A stretch of 64,000 nucleotides of DNA from Desulfolutivibrio sulfoxidireducens (GCF_013376475.1 NZ_CP045508.1:1485501-1549500), one strand, 5' to 3'; counted from the first letter of the stretch, positions 48,007 through 57,121 are shown. Numbers and translations: made by a program. Notes: generated from the sequence alone by a model not told the origin.

Positions 48007-49005
48007 ATGATTCCGCGAGCAACTCATTTGAATGGTAGGACCAAGAGTACACTGGGCCCTTTTAATGCCGACCTTCAGGCTATGTTGCTGGCTGCAGTGC
48101 GCGGTGGGAAAAAGGTTACCGATGCTCATTTGCGCGTTATCGAGAAGGACGTCGAAATAGAAGGCACTTTGACTCGGCTCCATTGTTATGCACCAACCCT
48201 TGATGGGAACGGGAGATTGAGAATAAAACGGCTAGCTCAATTCTTGCGGGACCGTATCATTTCGTATGCTATCCCTCGGCCTAGACTTGAAAAAGCTCAA
48301 GAATACCTCAATGAAAACAATTGCCCATCCGAAATTCTGAAACTGCAAGCAGATGCGAAGAATCTATTTACGAAGCTAAAAACATCTGGTGAGGGCGGTG
48401 AGTTTCTGCTATTCGCTTTAGCTGAAGCAGTATTTGAGTTTACCCAGATACTCTGCAAGATGAGCCTCAAGACAGCGTCAGGAGTACATTACCATGGTTC
48501 AGACGGTGTATATGCACAATGTGATGATGATGGTTATCTTCATGTCTATTGGGGAGAATCAAAAGTCTATGGTGATGCAATCAATGCCATTACGGATTGT
48601 CTAAAGTCTTTAGCGCCATTTCTTCGTGATGAACCTGCTGAGGATGCCTCCTCTGCACGGGACATATTCCTAATCAATGAATTTGCTGATTTTTCAGATC
48701 AGAATCTCATTGCTGCTCTAAAGCGCTACTTCGACGATGATGATGCTATGTCGAATAAGCTTCGTTATTGCGGTGTTGCACTTGTGGGCTTTGATTGCAA
48801 GGGATTTCCGGCAAAGGGGGAGACAGGAGTCTGGGAGACGATTGAACCTGCGTTGAAGGCAGCATTGCCAAACTGGAGTGCTCATGTAGGCAAGAGAATC
48901 GTCCAAGAAAAACTTGAGAGCTTTGATATTCATTTCATTTGTGTGCCCATGCGGTCAGTGGATGAATTTCGAGAATACTTCCTAAGCCTATTGGAGACTG
49001 CATGA
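48007..49005 (+). CDS. hamA: Hachiman nuclease subunit HamA (DUF1837)
   Basis: 332 residues. The DUF1837 core includes GEGGEFLLFALAEAVFEF (from 128, with E129 and E132), KMSLKTASGVHYHGSDGVY (D166) and YWGESKVYGDA (E184-S-K186), an arrangement like the D...ExK site of PD-(D/E)xK nucleases. In described Hachiman systems HamA is the effector nuclease held by HamB. There is no clear ribosome-binding site at 48007; Met26 (48082) is an alternative start. The gene is AT-rich relative to the chromosome. It overlaps hamB by four bases (ATGA). Confidence 0.88.
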   Translation: MIPRATHLNGRTKSTLGPFNADLQAMLLAAVRGGKKVTDAHLRVIEKDVEIEGTLTRLHCYAPTLDGNGRLRIKRLAQFLRDRIISYAIPRPRLEKAQEYLNENNCPSEILKLQADAKNLFTKLKTSGEGGEFLLFALAEAVFEFTQILCKMSLKTASGVHYHGSDGVYAQCDDDGYLHVYWGESKVYGDAINAITDCLKSLAPFLRDEPAEDASSARDIFLINEFADFSDQNLIAALKRYFDDDDAMSNKLRYCGVALVGFDCKGFPAKGETGVWETIEPALKAALPNWSAHVGKRIVQEKLESFDIHFICVPMRSVDEFREYFLSLLETA

Positions 49006-51614
49006 TGCAAGCGAAGGACCTCCAATCCTGGCTGATCTCTTCAGATGGGCTTGCATCTGAATTTGAGACATTGCGAGCTTGGAGCGCGGGACAAAGCCTT
49101 GGAGAAGATGTGATCACGCTAACTCCTCAGCTTTCAGAGTTTAAGCCAGACTGGAAGCGGCTTTTGTTGGCAGCAAGCTTCTTAGCAGAGAGTGGTGAGA
49201 TAGACGAGCAAGAGATTGCTTTGATGACGGCGCAGGCTGCGATGCTATTTGGTCCGAATATTCTTATTCGCGATGCTGGTGCAGTGATTCTCAGTCAATT
49301 AGCCAATAATCGTTCGATAGATTTAGCGGCACAACGAAATCACATTGCCCCCGATCTCGAAGGACGGCTTGGAATTTGTGAGACCTTGCTTGCGACACGA
49401 CGAATCATTGAGGCGACCATAGTTTTAAATGATGCTCGGTCAATTTCAGGGAATCCGTTCCAGACCGAGCTATGGGAAAAGCTTCGCCAAGCGAGGTGGG
49501 CATCCGCCACGGCACCAACTGCGGCGGGGAAAACATATCTTGTTCTCAACTGGTTGCTTTCGGAATTCGAACGTAGAATATGTGAACTTGTCATCTTTCT
49601 AGCGCCTACTCGAGCTCTTGTCAGCGAAATTGAGAATGAGCTTCTCACATTGAAAAAAGAGTTTAACGTGCCGAACCTACGCGTGGGTTCTATTCCTCTG
49701 CGGGATTTTGCAGACAGGTCGGCCCCGACCATAGTTGTCTTTACCCAGGAAAGGTTACATCTTTTTTTTAACGCCTGTGAAATGGCACCAAAAGTCGATA
49801 TCACGGTAGTCGACGAAGTACAGAAGCTAGGTGACGGGACCCGTGGTGTCATTCTTCAGGATGCGATCGAACGCGTGATTTCTGCAAATGGAGATGGTCG
49901 CTTCGTCTTTTTAAGCCCACACGCAGAGAACCCAAGCAAACTTATTGAAGATGCTCCTGAAAATGTAGAGACAGCAATAGTACCTGGAGGACCGCCAACT
50001 GTAACACAGAACTTAATGCTTGCAAAGCAAATTCCTTACAGGCCAACGGAGTGGACTCTTTCACTTACACATGCAGACTACCAAGCAGAAATTGGCCACT
50101 TCAAACTGCATGATCGACCTTCAGGCAAAGGGGGGAATAAGCGTCTATCATTTATTGGATTAGCATTTGGCCGAAATGATAAAGGAACGCTGATTTATGC
50201 GAACGAGCAGAGCGAGGCAGAGAAATTTGCGCAGCAAATTTACGATGCGCTTGGCAATGAAGATGGCGGTCCACTTGATGAAGAGCTGGAAGATTTGTCC
50301 AATTTTTGCAAGACTTCGATTCATAATCGTTTCAAACTAGTTCATCTTGTTAAGCGAGGTGTCGCCTTTCACTATGGCAATATGCCTTCACTGCTTCGCA
50401 GCGAGATTGAACGTTTGTTCAAAACTGGAAAGATTCGGTTTCTTGTCTGCACTTCCACATTAATTGAAGGCGTCAACCTCGCTTGCCGCAATATTATTGT
50501 TAGGGGGCCACGCAAAGGGCGTGGTACTCGAATGGAACCTCAAGACTTTTGGAATTTGGCGGGCCGTGCCGGCCGTTGGGGTGCAGATTTTTACGGCAAT
50601 ATCGTGTGTATTGATACGGATGACAAGAATCAGTGGCCTTATGGTATACCAAGGAAGTCAGCGTATCCTATCATTCGAGAGACGGATCAAGTAATCGATA
50701 AAGCTGACGCTTTGCTTAGTTACATCGCTCGACGTGTTGGATTAGGCGTTGAAGGTGTTGACGATAAGATTGAACCTGTTGCAGCTTATCTAATGGCTTG
50801 GCATGTCAGGACAGGATCAATAGCTAACTCACCATCAATGCGTCGAAAAAGCCAAGAATTTATTGGTGCGCTAGATAGTGCAATAAGTGGTGCTCTAGAA
50901 TGCGTTGAATTACCAGAAAAAATTATTACCGCTCATCCGGGGATAAGCGCCGTAGCTCTCCAGGGATTGCTCAATGCATTCAAAGCATACAAGGAGATTG
51001 AGGAGCTATTGCCGCCTCCACCTGAGAGTTCAGATGCGGTTCAAGGTATAAAAAAAGTTTTTGAGCGAATTGATCAACATCTTTATCCAGCATTCCATGG
51101 AGATCGAGCCCAATGGGCTTTTGCATACACAACAGTTGACTGGATGCGGGGTAAGTCTCTAGGCCACATGATAAACGGCGCGCTTCGTCGTGAACAAAGA
51201 CGATCAGGCAAGGAAGATGCCGATTTACCATATGCTTCAATTATCCGAGATACAATGCGCCTCGTAGAAGAGATTGCACGGTTTAGGGCTCCGAAATACC
51301 TTTCTGCATACGTTGACGTTTTACGGTACGAGTACTCGCGGAGAGGGATTGTAGAGCAATTCCCTGATAACTTGCTTTTCGACCTTTATCTTGAATTTGG
51401 TGTCAGCACAAAAACTCTATTATCGCTCATTGGTCTAGGGATGTCACGAATGAGTGCGATTGAGTTGAACGAATATCTTGGCCGATCCGAACTGAATGAA
51501 ATCGATGCGCTATCTTTTCTTGCTGAAAGAACCTGGGAAACCTTCGATCTGCCAGCCATCGTAAAAAGAGATATCCGCAACGTGCTCTTACGACGACTTG
51601 GAACCGCTAAGTAG
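49002..51614 (+). CDS. hamB: Hachiman helicase subunit HamB
   Basis: 870 residues, superfamily 2 helicase. Motif I is P172-TAAGK177-T, motif II D271-E-V-Q, motif III-like FLSPHAENP, and the second RecA domain ends with STLIEGVNL and the arginine-finger motif G521-RAGR. The N-terminal 165 residues and C-terminal 300 residues are helical and lack other known domains. HamB is thought to detect damaged or foreign DNA and free HamA. GGAG lies seven bases before the ATG. The gene appears intact. Confidence 0.9.
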   Translation: MMQAKDLQSWLISSDGLASEFETLRAWSAGQSLGEDVITLTPQLSEFKPDWKRLLLAASFLAESGEIDEQEIALMTAQAAMLFGPNILIRDAGAVILSQLANNRSIDLAAQRNHIAPDLEGRLGICETLLATRRIIEATIVLNDARSISGNPFQTELWEKLRQARWASATAPTAAGKTYLVLNWLLSEFERRICELVIFLAPTRALVSEIENELLTLKKEFNVPNLRVGSIPLRDFADRSAPTIVVFTQERLHLFFNACEMAPKVDITVVDEVQKLGDGTRGVILQDAIERVISANGDGRFVFLSPHAENPSKLIEDAPENVETAIVPGGPPTVTQNLMLAKQIPYRPTEWTLSLTHADYQAEIGHFKLHDRPSGKGGNKRLSFIGLAFGRNDKGTLIYANEQSEAEKFAQQIYDALGNEDGGPLDEELEDLSNFCKTSIHNRFKLVHLVKRGVAFHYGNMPSLLRSEIERLFKTGKIRFLVCTSTLIEGVNLACRNIIVRGPRKGRGTRMEPQDFWNLAGRAGRWGADFYGNIVCIDTDDKNQWPYGIPRKSAYPIIRETDQVIDKADALLSYIARRVGLGVEGVDDKIEPVAAYLMAWHVRTGSIANSPSMRRKSQEFIGALDSAISGALECVELPEKIITAHPGISAVALQGLLNAFKAYKEIEELLPPPPESSDAVQGIKKVFERIDQHLYPAFHGDRAQWAFAYTTVDWMRGKSLGHMINGALRREQRRSGKEDADLPYASIIRDTMRLVEEIARFRAPKYLSAYVDVLRYEYSRRGIVEQFPDNLLFDLYLEFGVSTKTLLSLIGLGMSRMSAIELNEYLGRSELNEIDALSFLAERTWETFDLPAIVKRDIRNVLLRRLGTAK

Positions 51615-51688
51615 TTTTATCTGCTCCGATTTGCGGATCACAAACTCCGCAGGCCGGAAGAAAATCCTTATTTCAAGCAATTAATGTC

Positions 51689-51706
51689 ATTGAGTTTAAA
51701 CTCAAT
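51689..51706. repeat. Perfect 18-bp palindrome after hamB
   Basis: ATTGAGTTTAAACTCAAT is fully self-complementary and lies 75 bases after the hamB stop. It has no T run, so an operator or recombination site is as likely as a terminator. Confidence 0.6.
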
Positions 51707-51767
51707 TGCCCGGAATTACTCTGTTTTACTTGGGAGGAAAACAAGGAATTAGGCGAGTTACGCTATA

Positions 51768-51790
51768 TTTTACACGTAATGTACACGTAG
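51768..51790. repeat. Inner direct repeat, right copy
   Basis: Matches 47891-47913 at 21 of 23 bases in the same orientation, 45 bases from the tRNA 3' end. Confidence 0.8.
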
Positions 51791-51798
51791 CAAGAAAA

Positions 51799-51827
51799 AA
51801 GGGGCTAGACATGGTGTCTAACCCCTT
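51799..51827 (-). terminator. Terminator of tRNA-Arg(ACG), element-borne
   Basis: On the minus strand AAGGGGTTAGACA pairs with TGTCTAGCCCCTT and is followed by TTTT. It lies within the island, so the element supplied a replacement for the terminator it displaced. Confidence 0.85.
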
Positions 51828-51834
51828 GAATTTT

Positions 51835-51911
51835 TGGTGCGCCCGAGAGGATTCGAACCTCTGACCTACGGATTCGTAGTCCGGCGCTCTATCCAGCTGA
51901 GCTACGGGCGC
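51835..51911 (-). tRNA. tRNA-Arg (anticodon ACG)
   Basis: Cloverleaf on the minus strand: acceptor GCGCCCG/CGGGCGC, discriminator A, encoded CCA, D arm GCTCAGCTGGATAGAGC, anticodon loop CTACGAA (anticodon ACG) and T arm GGTTCGAATCC. The top pair of the anticodon stem is a mismatch; the other four pair. It is the integration site of the Hachiman island. Confidence 0.95.
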
Positions 51912-52011
51912 GCGAGAAGCGGATTCATAGACCCGGAGCGCTTTGGCGTCAAGTGTTTTTCTGGCCGCGCATTCTGGGCGATTGGACTCCGGGAAGACTC
52001 CGGAAAGAGTG

Positions 52012-52040
52012 TTGACCCGGGGGCCGGGCTTTGAAATGAT
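52012..52040 (+). promoter_or_regulatory. Probable promoter of the ferredoxin-AOR unit
   Basis: TTGACC (52012-52017), 17 bases, then AATGAT (52035-52040), giving a leader of about 60 bases. Confidence 0.4.
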
Positions 52041-52104
52041 AGGACAGACGGTGCGTTCGGCCCTTTTCCGGTCCGTCCGACGTCTTCGGAAGGAGCTAAA
52101 AAAA

Positions 52105-52551
52105 ATGAAAGTTCTTCGCGCCGCCAGGATGGAGCGCTGCATCGGCTGCCATTCCTGTTCCCTGGCCTGCGCCCGGCTGGTCCATAAATCCCTTTCCTGG
52201 AATACCGCCGGAATCCGCATCAAATCCTCCGGCGGGGTGACCAGCGGCTACCAGGCCGTCGTGTGTCTGGCCTGCGATCCGCCGCCCTGCGCCGCGGCCT
52301 GCCCCACCGGGGCCATGCAACCCCGCAAATCCGGTGGCGGCGTGCTGTACAAATCCTCCGTGTGCATCCGCTGCGGCCAGTGCGCCCCGGCCTGTCCGGT
52401 CGGGGCCATCTCGCTCGACGCCGAAAACGTCCCCTCCGTGTGCATCCACTGCGGCCGGTGCGTCGCGTTCTGCCCCCATGATTGTCTGGAACTGTTCGAC
52501 AGCGCCGAAAAACGTCCCCCCTGCCAGGAGGCCTGTCATGTCGTCGGGTGA
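52105..52551 (+). CDS. Four-cluster ferredoxin, electron partner of AOR
   Basis: 148 residues with 16 or more cysteines in four [4Fe-4S] motifs: CIGCHSCSLAC, CLACDPPPCAAACP, CIRCGQCAPACP and CIHCGRCVAFCP. This is the HycB/NrfC-like iron-sulfur subunit plan without a twin-arginine signal, so it is cytoplasmic. It overlaps the AOR gene by 14 bases and almost certainly shuttles electrons to or from it. GGAAGGAG lies upstream. Confidence 0.92.
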   Translation: MKVLRAARMERCIGCHSCSLACARLVHKSLSWNTAGIRIKSSGGVTSGYQAVVCLACDPPPCAAACPTGAMQPRKSGGGVLYKSSVCIRCGQCAPACPVGAISLDAENVPSVCIHCGRCVAFCPHDCLELFDSAEKRPPCQEACHVVG

Positions 52552-54319
52552 TTTCGACCGGACCCGGTCCTTCCGGGTGCTGGTGGTGGATCTGGGAACC
52601 AGGCGCGGCGACGTGGTCCTGTTCGGGGGGCGGAGCGCCTACATGGGCGGCAGCGGCCTGGCCGCCTCCCTGTTCGAGAAATACGGCCTGATCGGTGAAC
52701 CCGCCTTCCACCCCGACCAGCCGCTCATTTTCGCCATCGGCCCCCTGACCGGCGCCTTCCCGCTCATGAGCAAGACCGTGTGCGGATTCAAGTCCCCGTA
52801 CAATGAGAATTACGCCGAAACCCATGCCGGCGGCCGTTCGGCCATGTCCCTGCGCTTTGCCGGGCTCGACGCCCTGGTGGTCCGGGGACGGGCGGAACAT
52901 CCGGCGGTGGTGGTGGTCGGTTCGCGGACCCTCAAGGTTCTGGACGCGCACTACCTGTGGGGCGCGGACGTGTTCACGACCGGGAAACTCTTGCGCAAGA
53001 TCGTGCCCGGCAATTCCGGCCACCGCAGCATCCTGCGCATCGGTCCGGCCGGCGAGAACCTCCAGGCCTACGCCTGCATCAACGTGGACACCTACCGCCA
53101 TTTCGGCCGCCTGGGCGCGGGCGCGGTCATGGGGGCGAAAAATCTCAAGGGCATCGTCATCCACGGCGACGCCGACCTGCCCCTGCCCGAAAACAAGGAC
53201 TATCCCAAGCTCTTCGCGGACATCCACGCCAAGGTCACGGCCACGGACATGATGGAGAAGTACCACAACCTGGGAACTCCCGTGAACGTGCTGCCCTTAA
53301 ACGAACTCAAGTCCCTGCCCTGGCGCAACCTCCAGGCCACGGCCGACCCCGACGCGGCCAAGGTCTCGGGCGAGGAGTTCGCGGACAAACTGCTCATGAG
53401 CAACGCCGCCTGTTCCGGCTGCCCCGTGGGCTGCATCCACGTGGGCATGCTGCGGGAGATGTTCTCCGACAAGCACCGTTTTTTCATCCGTCAGGTGCCC
53501 TACGACCACGAACCCAATTTCGCCTGCGGCTCCATGCTCGGGGTCACGGACCCCAAGGAGATCCTGGCCCTGATCGACGCCGCCGACCGCCAGGGGCTGG
53601 ACGTCATCTCGGCCGGGGTGGCCTTGGCCTGGGCCACCGAGGCCATGCAAAAGGGCTTGGTCACGCCCGATATGACCCTGGCGTCCCTGTCCTTCGGCGA
53701 ATCCGAGGGCTACAAGACCGCCATGTACCATCTGGGGCATAAAACCAACGACTTCTACGCCGCCCTGGGCCGGGGGGCCGGTTTCGCGGCCGCCCACTAC
53801 GGCGGCGGGGACTTCGCCTGCGTTCTCGGCCAGGAGATGGCCGGGTACGCCACGGGCGAGACCTATTTCGTGTCCCAGACCGTTGGTTTTCGGCATTCCC
53901 ACCTGGATACCGGGGCCTATTCCTACGACCAGAAGCACAAGGACCAAAACATCGAGGCCACCCTGAAATTTCTGCTCGACGACGAGCGGGAGCGGGTGCT
54001 TTTGACCAACCTGGTTTCCTGCCTGTTCGCGCGCGGGGTCTACACCCCCTCGCTCGTGGCCGAGGCCCTGGCCTGCCTGGGGTTCTCCGAACTGGCCGGC
54101 GCCCTGGACGAAACCTCCGAGCGGGTGCGCAACCTGCGCTGGAGGCTCAAGATCGCAACCGGGTTCGATCCGGCCAAAACGCGCATCCCCAAACGCTTCT
54201 CCGAGATCACCACCTGGAAGGGACCCGTGGATGCCGCCTATATGGAAGGCCTGCGGGCGGCCTATGCCCAACAAATCGCCGCCCTGGGCGCACCCGACGC
54301 CCCGGGGACTCCCGCCTGA
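52538..54319 (+). CDS. aor: Aldehyde:ferredoxin oxidoreductase (tungsten AOR family)
   Basis: 593 residues. The N-terminal domain has YMGGSGLAASLF, GPLTGAFPLMSKT and RSAMSLRFAG, and the [4Fe-4S] site is C292-x2-C295-x3-C299 in CSGCPVGCIH, with the distal Cys expected in NLVSCLFARG. A tungsto-bispterin cofactor is expected. It oxidises aldehydes to acids with ferredoxin as acceptor, or runs in reverse. The dedicated ferredoxin gene upstream supports a two-subunit enzyme. Confidence 0.93.
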   Translation: MSSGDFDRTRSFRVLVVDLGTRRGDVVLFGGRSAYMGGSGLAASLFEKYGLIGEPAFHPDQPLIFAIGPLTGAFPLMSKTVCGFKSPYNENYAETHAGGRSAMSLRFAGLDALVVRGRAEHPAVVVVGSRTLKVLDAHYLWGADVFTTGKLLRKIVPGNSGHRSILRIGPAGENLQAYACINVDTYRHFGRLGAGAVMGAKNLKGIVIHGDADLPLPENKDYPKLFADIHAKVTATDMMEKYHNLGTPVNVLPLNELKSLPWRNLQATADPDAAKVSGEEFADKLLMSNAACSGCPVGCIHVGMLREMFSDKHRFFIRQVPYDHEPNFACGSMLGVTDPKEILALIDAADRQGLDVISAGVALAWATEAMQKGLVTPDMTLASLSFGESEGYKTAMYHLGHKTNDFYAALGRGAGFAAAHYGGGDFACVLGQEMAGYATGETYFVSQTVGFRHSHLDTGAYSYDQKHKDQNIEATLKFLLDDERERVLLTNLVSCLFARGVYTPSLVAEALACLGFSELAGALDETSERVRNLRWRLKIATGFDPAKTRIPKRFSEITTWKGPVDAAYMEGLRAAYAQQIAALGAPDAPGTPA

Positions 54320-54442
54320 TCCGAAGGCGGGGTCACGGAGCAATCCCGTCGTGAAAAAAACGCGTTTCCCGACCCGAAGTCCACAGTGCATCCGTCACGA
54401 CCATGCAACCGGCCCCACGCGGCCCGAGAAAGGACAGCACGC

Positions 54443-56086
54443 ATGACCAAGCCCACGGATCTGCCCGCCTGGATGGCCCTGCACGTCCACGCCGGGGATA
54501 TGAAAAACGTGCATCTGCGCGACCTGTTCGCGGCCGATTCCGGTCGCTTCGCCTCGTTTTCCCGCCGTCTCGGGGACGATATCCTGTTTGATTTCTCCAA
54601 GAACCGCATCACCGAAAAGACCTTCGGACTTCTGGCCTCCCTGGCCAACCAGGCCGGGCTCGACCGCAAGATCGCGGCCATGTTCGCCGGAGAAAAGATC
54701 AACGTCACCGAGAACCGCGCCGTGCTGCACACGGCCCTGCGAAACCGCGCCAACCGCCCCGTCCTTGTTGACGGCCACGACGTCATGCCCGGGGTCAACC
54801 GGGTCCTGGCCAGGATGCGCGATTTTTCGGATCGGGTCCGATCCGGGCAGTGGACGGGGTTTACCGGAAAGCCCATCGCCGACGTGGTCAACATCGGCAT
54901 CGGCGGTTCGGACCTGGGGCCGCGCATGGTCACCGAGGCCCTGGCCCACTACGCCGCCGACGCCCCGCGTCCGCATTTCGTGTCCAACGTGGACGGGACC
55001 CACCTGGCCGAAACGGTCAAACGCCTGGACCCCGAAACCACCCTGTTCCTCGTGGCCTCCAAGACCTTCACCACCCAGGAGACCATGGCCAACGCCCATT
55101 CGGCCAGGCAGTGGTTTTTGGCAAAGGCCCGGGACGAGGCCGCCGTGGCCCGGCACTTCGCGGCCATCTCCACCAACCGCGAGGGCGTGGCCGCCTTCGG
55201 CATCGACCCGGCCAACATGTTCGAGTTCTGGGACTGGGTGGGCGGCCGCTATTCCCTGTGGTCGGCCATCGGGTTGTCCATCGCGCTTTCCGTGGGCATG
55301 GACCGCTTCGAGGAGCTTCTCTCCGGGGCCTTCGAGGTGGACGAGCATTTCCGGACCACCCCCTTTGTGGACAACATCCCGGCCATCATGGGCCTTGTGG
55401 GCATCTGGAACGGCGAATTCCTGGGCGCCTGCTCCCAGGCCGTTTTGCCCTACGACCAGTACCTGGCCCGGTTCCCGGCCTATCTCCAGCAGGGGGACAT
55501 GGAGTCCAACGGCAAACGGGTGACCGTCGCCGGGCAGTGGGTGGACTACGAGACCGGCCCCATCATCTGGGGCGAGCCCGGCACCAACGGCCAGCACGCC
55601 TTCTACCAGCTCATTCACCAGGGCACCCGGCTCGTGGCCTGCGATTTCCTGGTGGCCGCGCGGCCCGTAAGTCCTCTTGGCGATCACCACCTGCTTCTGG
55701 CCGCCAACTGCTTCGCCCAGACCGAGGCCCTCATGCGCGGCAAGACCGAGGACGAGGCCCGGGCCGAACTCGCGAACACGGGGCTTTCCGATGACCGGCT
55801 GACCCTTCTGGCCCGGGCCAAGACCTTCCCCGGCAACCGGCCCACCAGCACCATCCTCTATCGGCAACTCACCCCCCGGATACTGGGCATGCTCATCGCC
55901 CTCTACGAACATAAGATATTCACCCAGGGCGCGATCTGGGACATCAATTCCTTTGATCAGATGGGAGTGGAACTGGGCAAGAAACTTGCCGGGGTCATCG
56001 AGGGGGAACTGCGCGGCAATGGCCCCGCGGCGGCCCACGACGCCTCGACCACAGGGCTTCTGGCCGCGTATCGGGAGATGGGGTAG
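54443..56086 (+). CDS. pgi: Glucose-6-phosphate isomerase
   Basis: 547 residues, long (eukaryote/E. coli) type. [51 protein letters not shown] and [15 protein letters not shown] are diagnostic, and the C-terminal [19 protein letters not shown] contains the family signature. It interconverts glucose-6-phosphate and fructose-6-phosphate. AAAGGA lies upstream. A repeat array follows. Confidence 0.97.
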   Translation: MTKPTDLPAWMALHVHAGDMKNVHLRDLFAADSGRFASFSRRLGDDILFDFSKNRITEKTFGLLASLANQAGLDRKIAAMFAGEKINVTENRAVLHTALRNRANRPVLVDGHDVMPGVNRVLARMRDFSDRVRSGQWTGFTGKPIADVVNIGIGGSDLGPRMVTEALAHYAADAPRPHFVSNVDGTHLAETVKRLDPETTLFLVASKTFTTQETMANAHSARQWFLAKARDEAAVARHFAAISTNREGVAAFGIDPANMFEFWDWVGGRYSLWSAIGLSIALSVGMDRFEELLSGAFEVDEHFRTTPFVDNIPAIMGLVGIWNGEFLGACSQAVLPYDQYLARFPAYLQQGDMESNGKRVTVAGQWVDYETGPIIWGEPGTNGQHAFYQLIHQGTRLVACDFLVAARPVSPLGDHHLLLAANCFAQTEALMRGKTEDEARAELANTGLSDDRLTLLARAKTFPGNRPTSTILYRQLTPRILGMLIALYEHKIFTQGAIWDINSFDQMGVELGKKLAGVIEGELRGNGPAAAHDASTTGLLAAYREMG

Positions 56087-56109
56087 CGGGGGGAGAAGAG
56101 AGGAGAGGG

Positions 56110-56390
56110 AATACCCTCCGGGGGCCAAAGGGGCGATGCCCCTTGGAATCCCACGAAGGGCTTGGTGGGGGAGGGGAGAGAATACCCTCCGGGGGCCAAA
56201 GGGGCGATGCCCCTTTGGAATCCCACGAAGGGTTTGGTGGGGGAGGGGAGAGAATACCCTCCGGGGGCCAAAGGGGCGATGCCCCTTTGGAATCCCACGA
56301 AGGGCTTGGCGGGGGAGGGGAGAGAATACCCTCCGGGGGCCAAAGGGGCGATGCCCCTTTGGAATCCCACGAAGGGTTTGGTGGAAAGGA
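56110..56390. repeat. Four-copy tandem repeat with hairpin core
   Basis: Units of 71-72 bases begin AATACCCTCCGG at 56110, 56181, 56253 and 56325. Each has a 23-bp hairpin (CCAAAGGGGC-GAT-GCCCCTTTGG, with one T missing in copy 1), then AATCCCACGAAGGG(C/T)TTGG and a G-rich tail. Copies differ at only a few bases. The 56087-56462 gap holds nothing else that I can see. Confidence 0.95.
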
Positions 56391-56462
56391 TCGAACTCGG
56401 ACGGGACGGGGTTGTCGGAGACTGGGCGAAAAAGGACCCCCGGAGGCTTCATCTCCTCCCCG

Positions 56463-56831
56463 TCAAGCGCATTTGGCCAGTTCCGAAACCGTGCGCACCG
56501 GCGCGGCGAACCGCCAGTACATGGGCGGAATCTCCACATGCATGTCCGCCTCCAGTTCCTGGATTTGGAACAGCAGATACAGGGATTCGCTGGGCGGCAC
56601 GATGAATAGGTTCCCGGCCATGGCCTTCTTGATGATCGGCACGGGCAGCCCGAAGTCCCTGGACAGGGTCAGGATGCCGGCCCCGATCAGGCGCACGGCC
56701 TCGGCGTTGAATACCACCTCGCTCAGGGCCAGACGTGTGGCCTTGCGCCCGTTCAGGAAGACGTCCACCCCCATGTCCCTGTCGATGACCGTAAACACGT
56801 TCGAAACGCACAGACTATCAGCCTTGAACAT
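56463..56831 (-). CDS. Conserved-looking small protein of unknown function
   Basis: 122 residues, soluble, no signal peptide. It alternates beta strands and helices: DMGVDVFLNGRKATRLALSE, FGLPVPIIKKAMAGNLFIVPP, LLFQIQELEADMHVEIPPMYWRF. I do not recognise the family. AAGGAGG lies five bases upstream of the ATG. A well-formed promoter overlapped by a Fur-like box lies 130-160 bases upstream, which suggests iron control. Confidence 0.72.
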   Translation of the reverse strand: MFKADSLCVSNVFTVIDRDMGVDVFLNGRKATRLALSEVVFNAEAVRLIGAGILTLSRDFGLPVPIIKKAMAGNLFIVPPSESLYLLFQIQELEADMHVEIPPMYWRFAAPVRTVSELAKCA

Positions 56832-56961
56832 TGTTGCCTCCTTGTGCACGTGGCGTTGAAAGGAATGACTACCGGACGGGGTCCGGGTTGCTTCCACAGG
56901 GCACTCGGATCATGGCAATCTCCAGCGAGCCGGGAAGCGGGTCCCCGGCGTGTTTCGCCAG

Positions 56962-56990
56962 TCCATATTGAAAACGAAAATCAATGTCAA
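56962..56990 (-). promoter_or_regulatory. Promoter with overlapping Fur-like box
   Basis: On the minus strand TTGACA, a 17-base spacer (TTGATTTTCGTTTTCAA), then TATGGA. The spacer is A/T-rich with TTGA...TCAA symmetry and resembles Fur-regulated promoters (TGAAAAC/GAAAATCA pattern). It drives the gene at 56463-56831. Confidence 0.45.
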
Positions 56991-57121
56991 CTGGTAGGCG
57001 GGGACATTTTTCACGACGCGTCGCGGGGCGGGATATGGCCGGTGGATGTCGGCGACATGTTCGACGGGAGAGGAATGGGCAGGCGACCGTATGGCGCCGC
57101 AGTGGCATCCCTCCTGAAGAA

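Larger units (their letters stand above)
47752..51834. mobile_element. Genomic island at tRNA-Arg carrying a Hachiman system
   Basis: About 4.1 kb between an intact tRNA-Arg and a 45-bp copy of its 3' half. The sequence is clearly AT-richer than both sides, with many A/T third positions. It holds two co-translated genes (hamA, hamB), its own copy of a tRNA terminator, short repeats near both ends, and no recognisable integrase, excisionase or replication gene. Confidence 0.9.

Noticed and set aside
56110-56390. CRISPR array
   Set aside because: Units are contiguous and nearly identical over their full 71-72 bases, with no variable spacers and no cas genes.
54395-56539. 714-codon minus-strand frame and repeat peptides
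   Set aside because: Antisense shadow of pgi that continues through the tandem hairpin array; peptide repeats merely mirror the DNA repeat.
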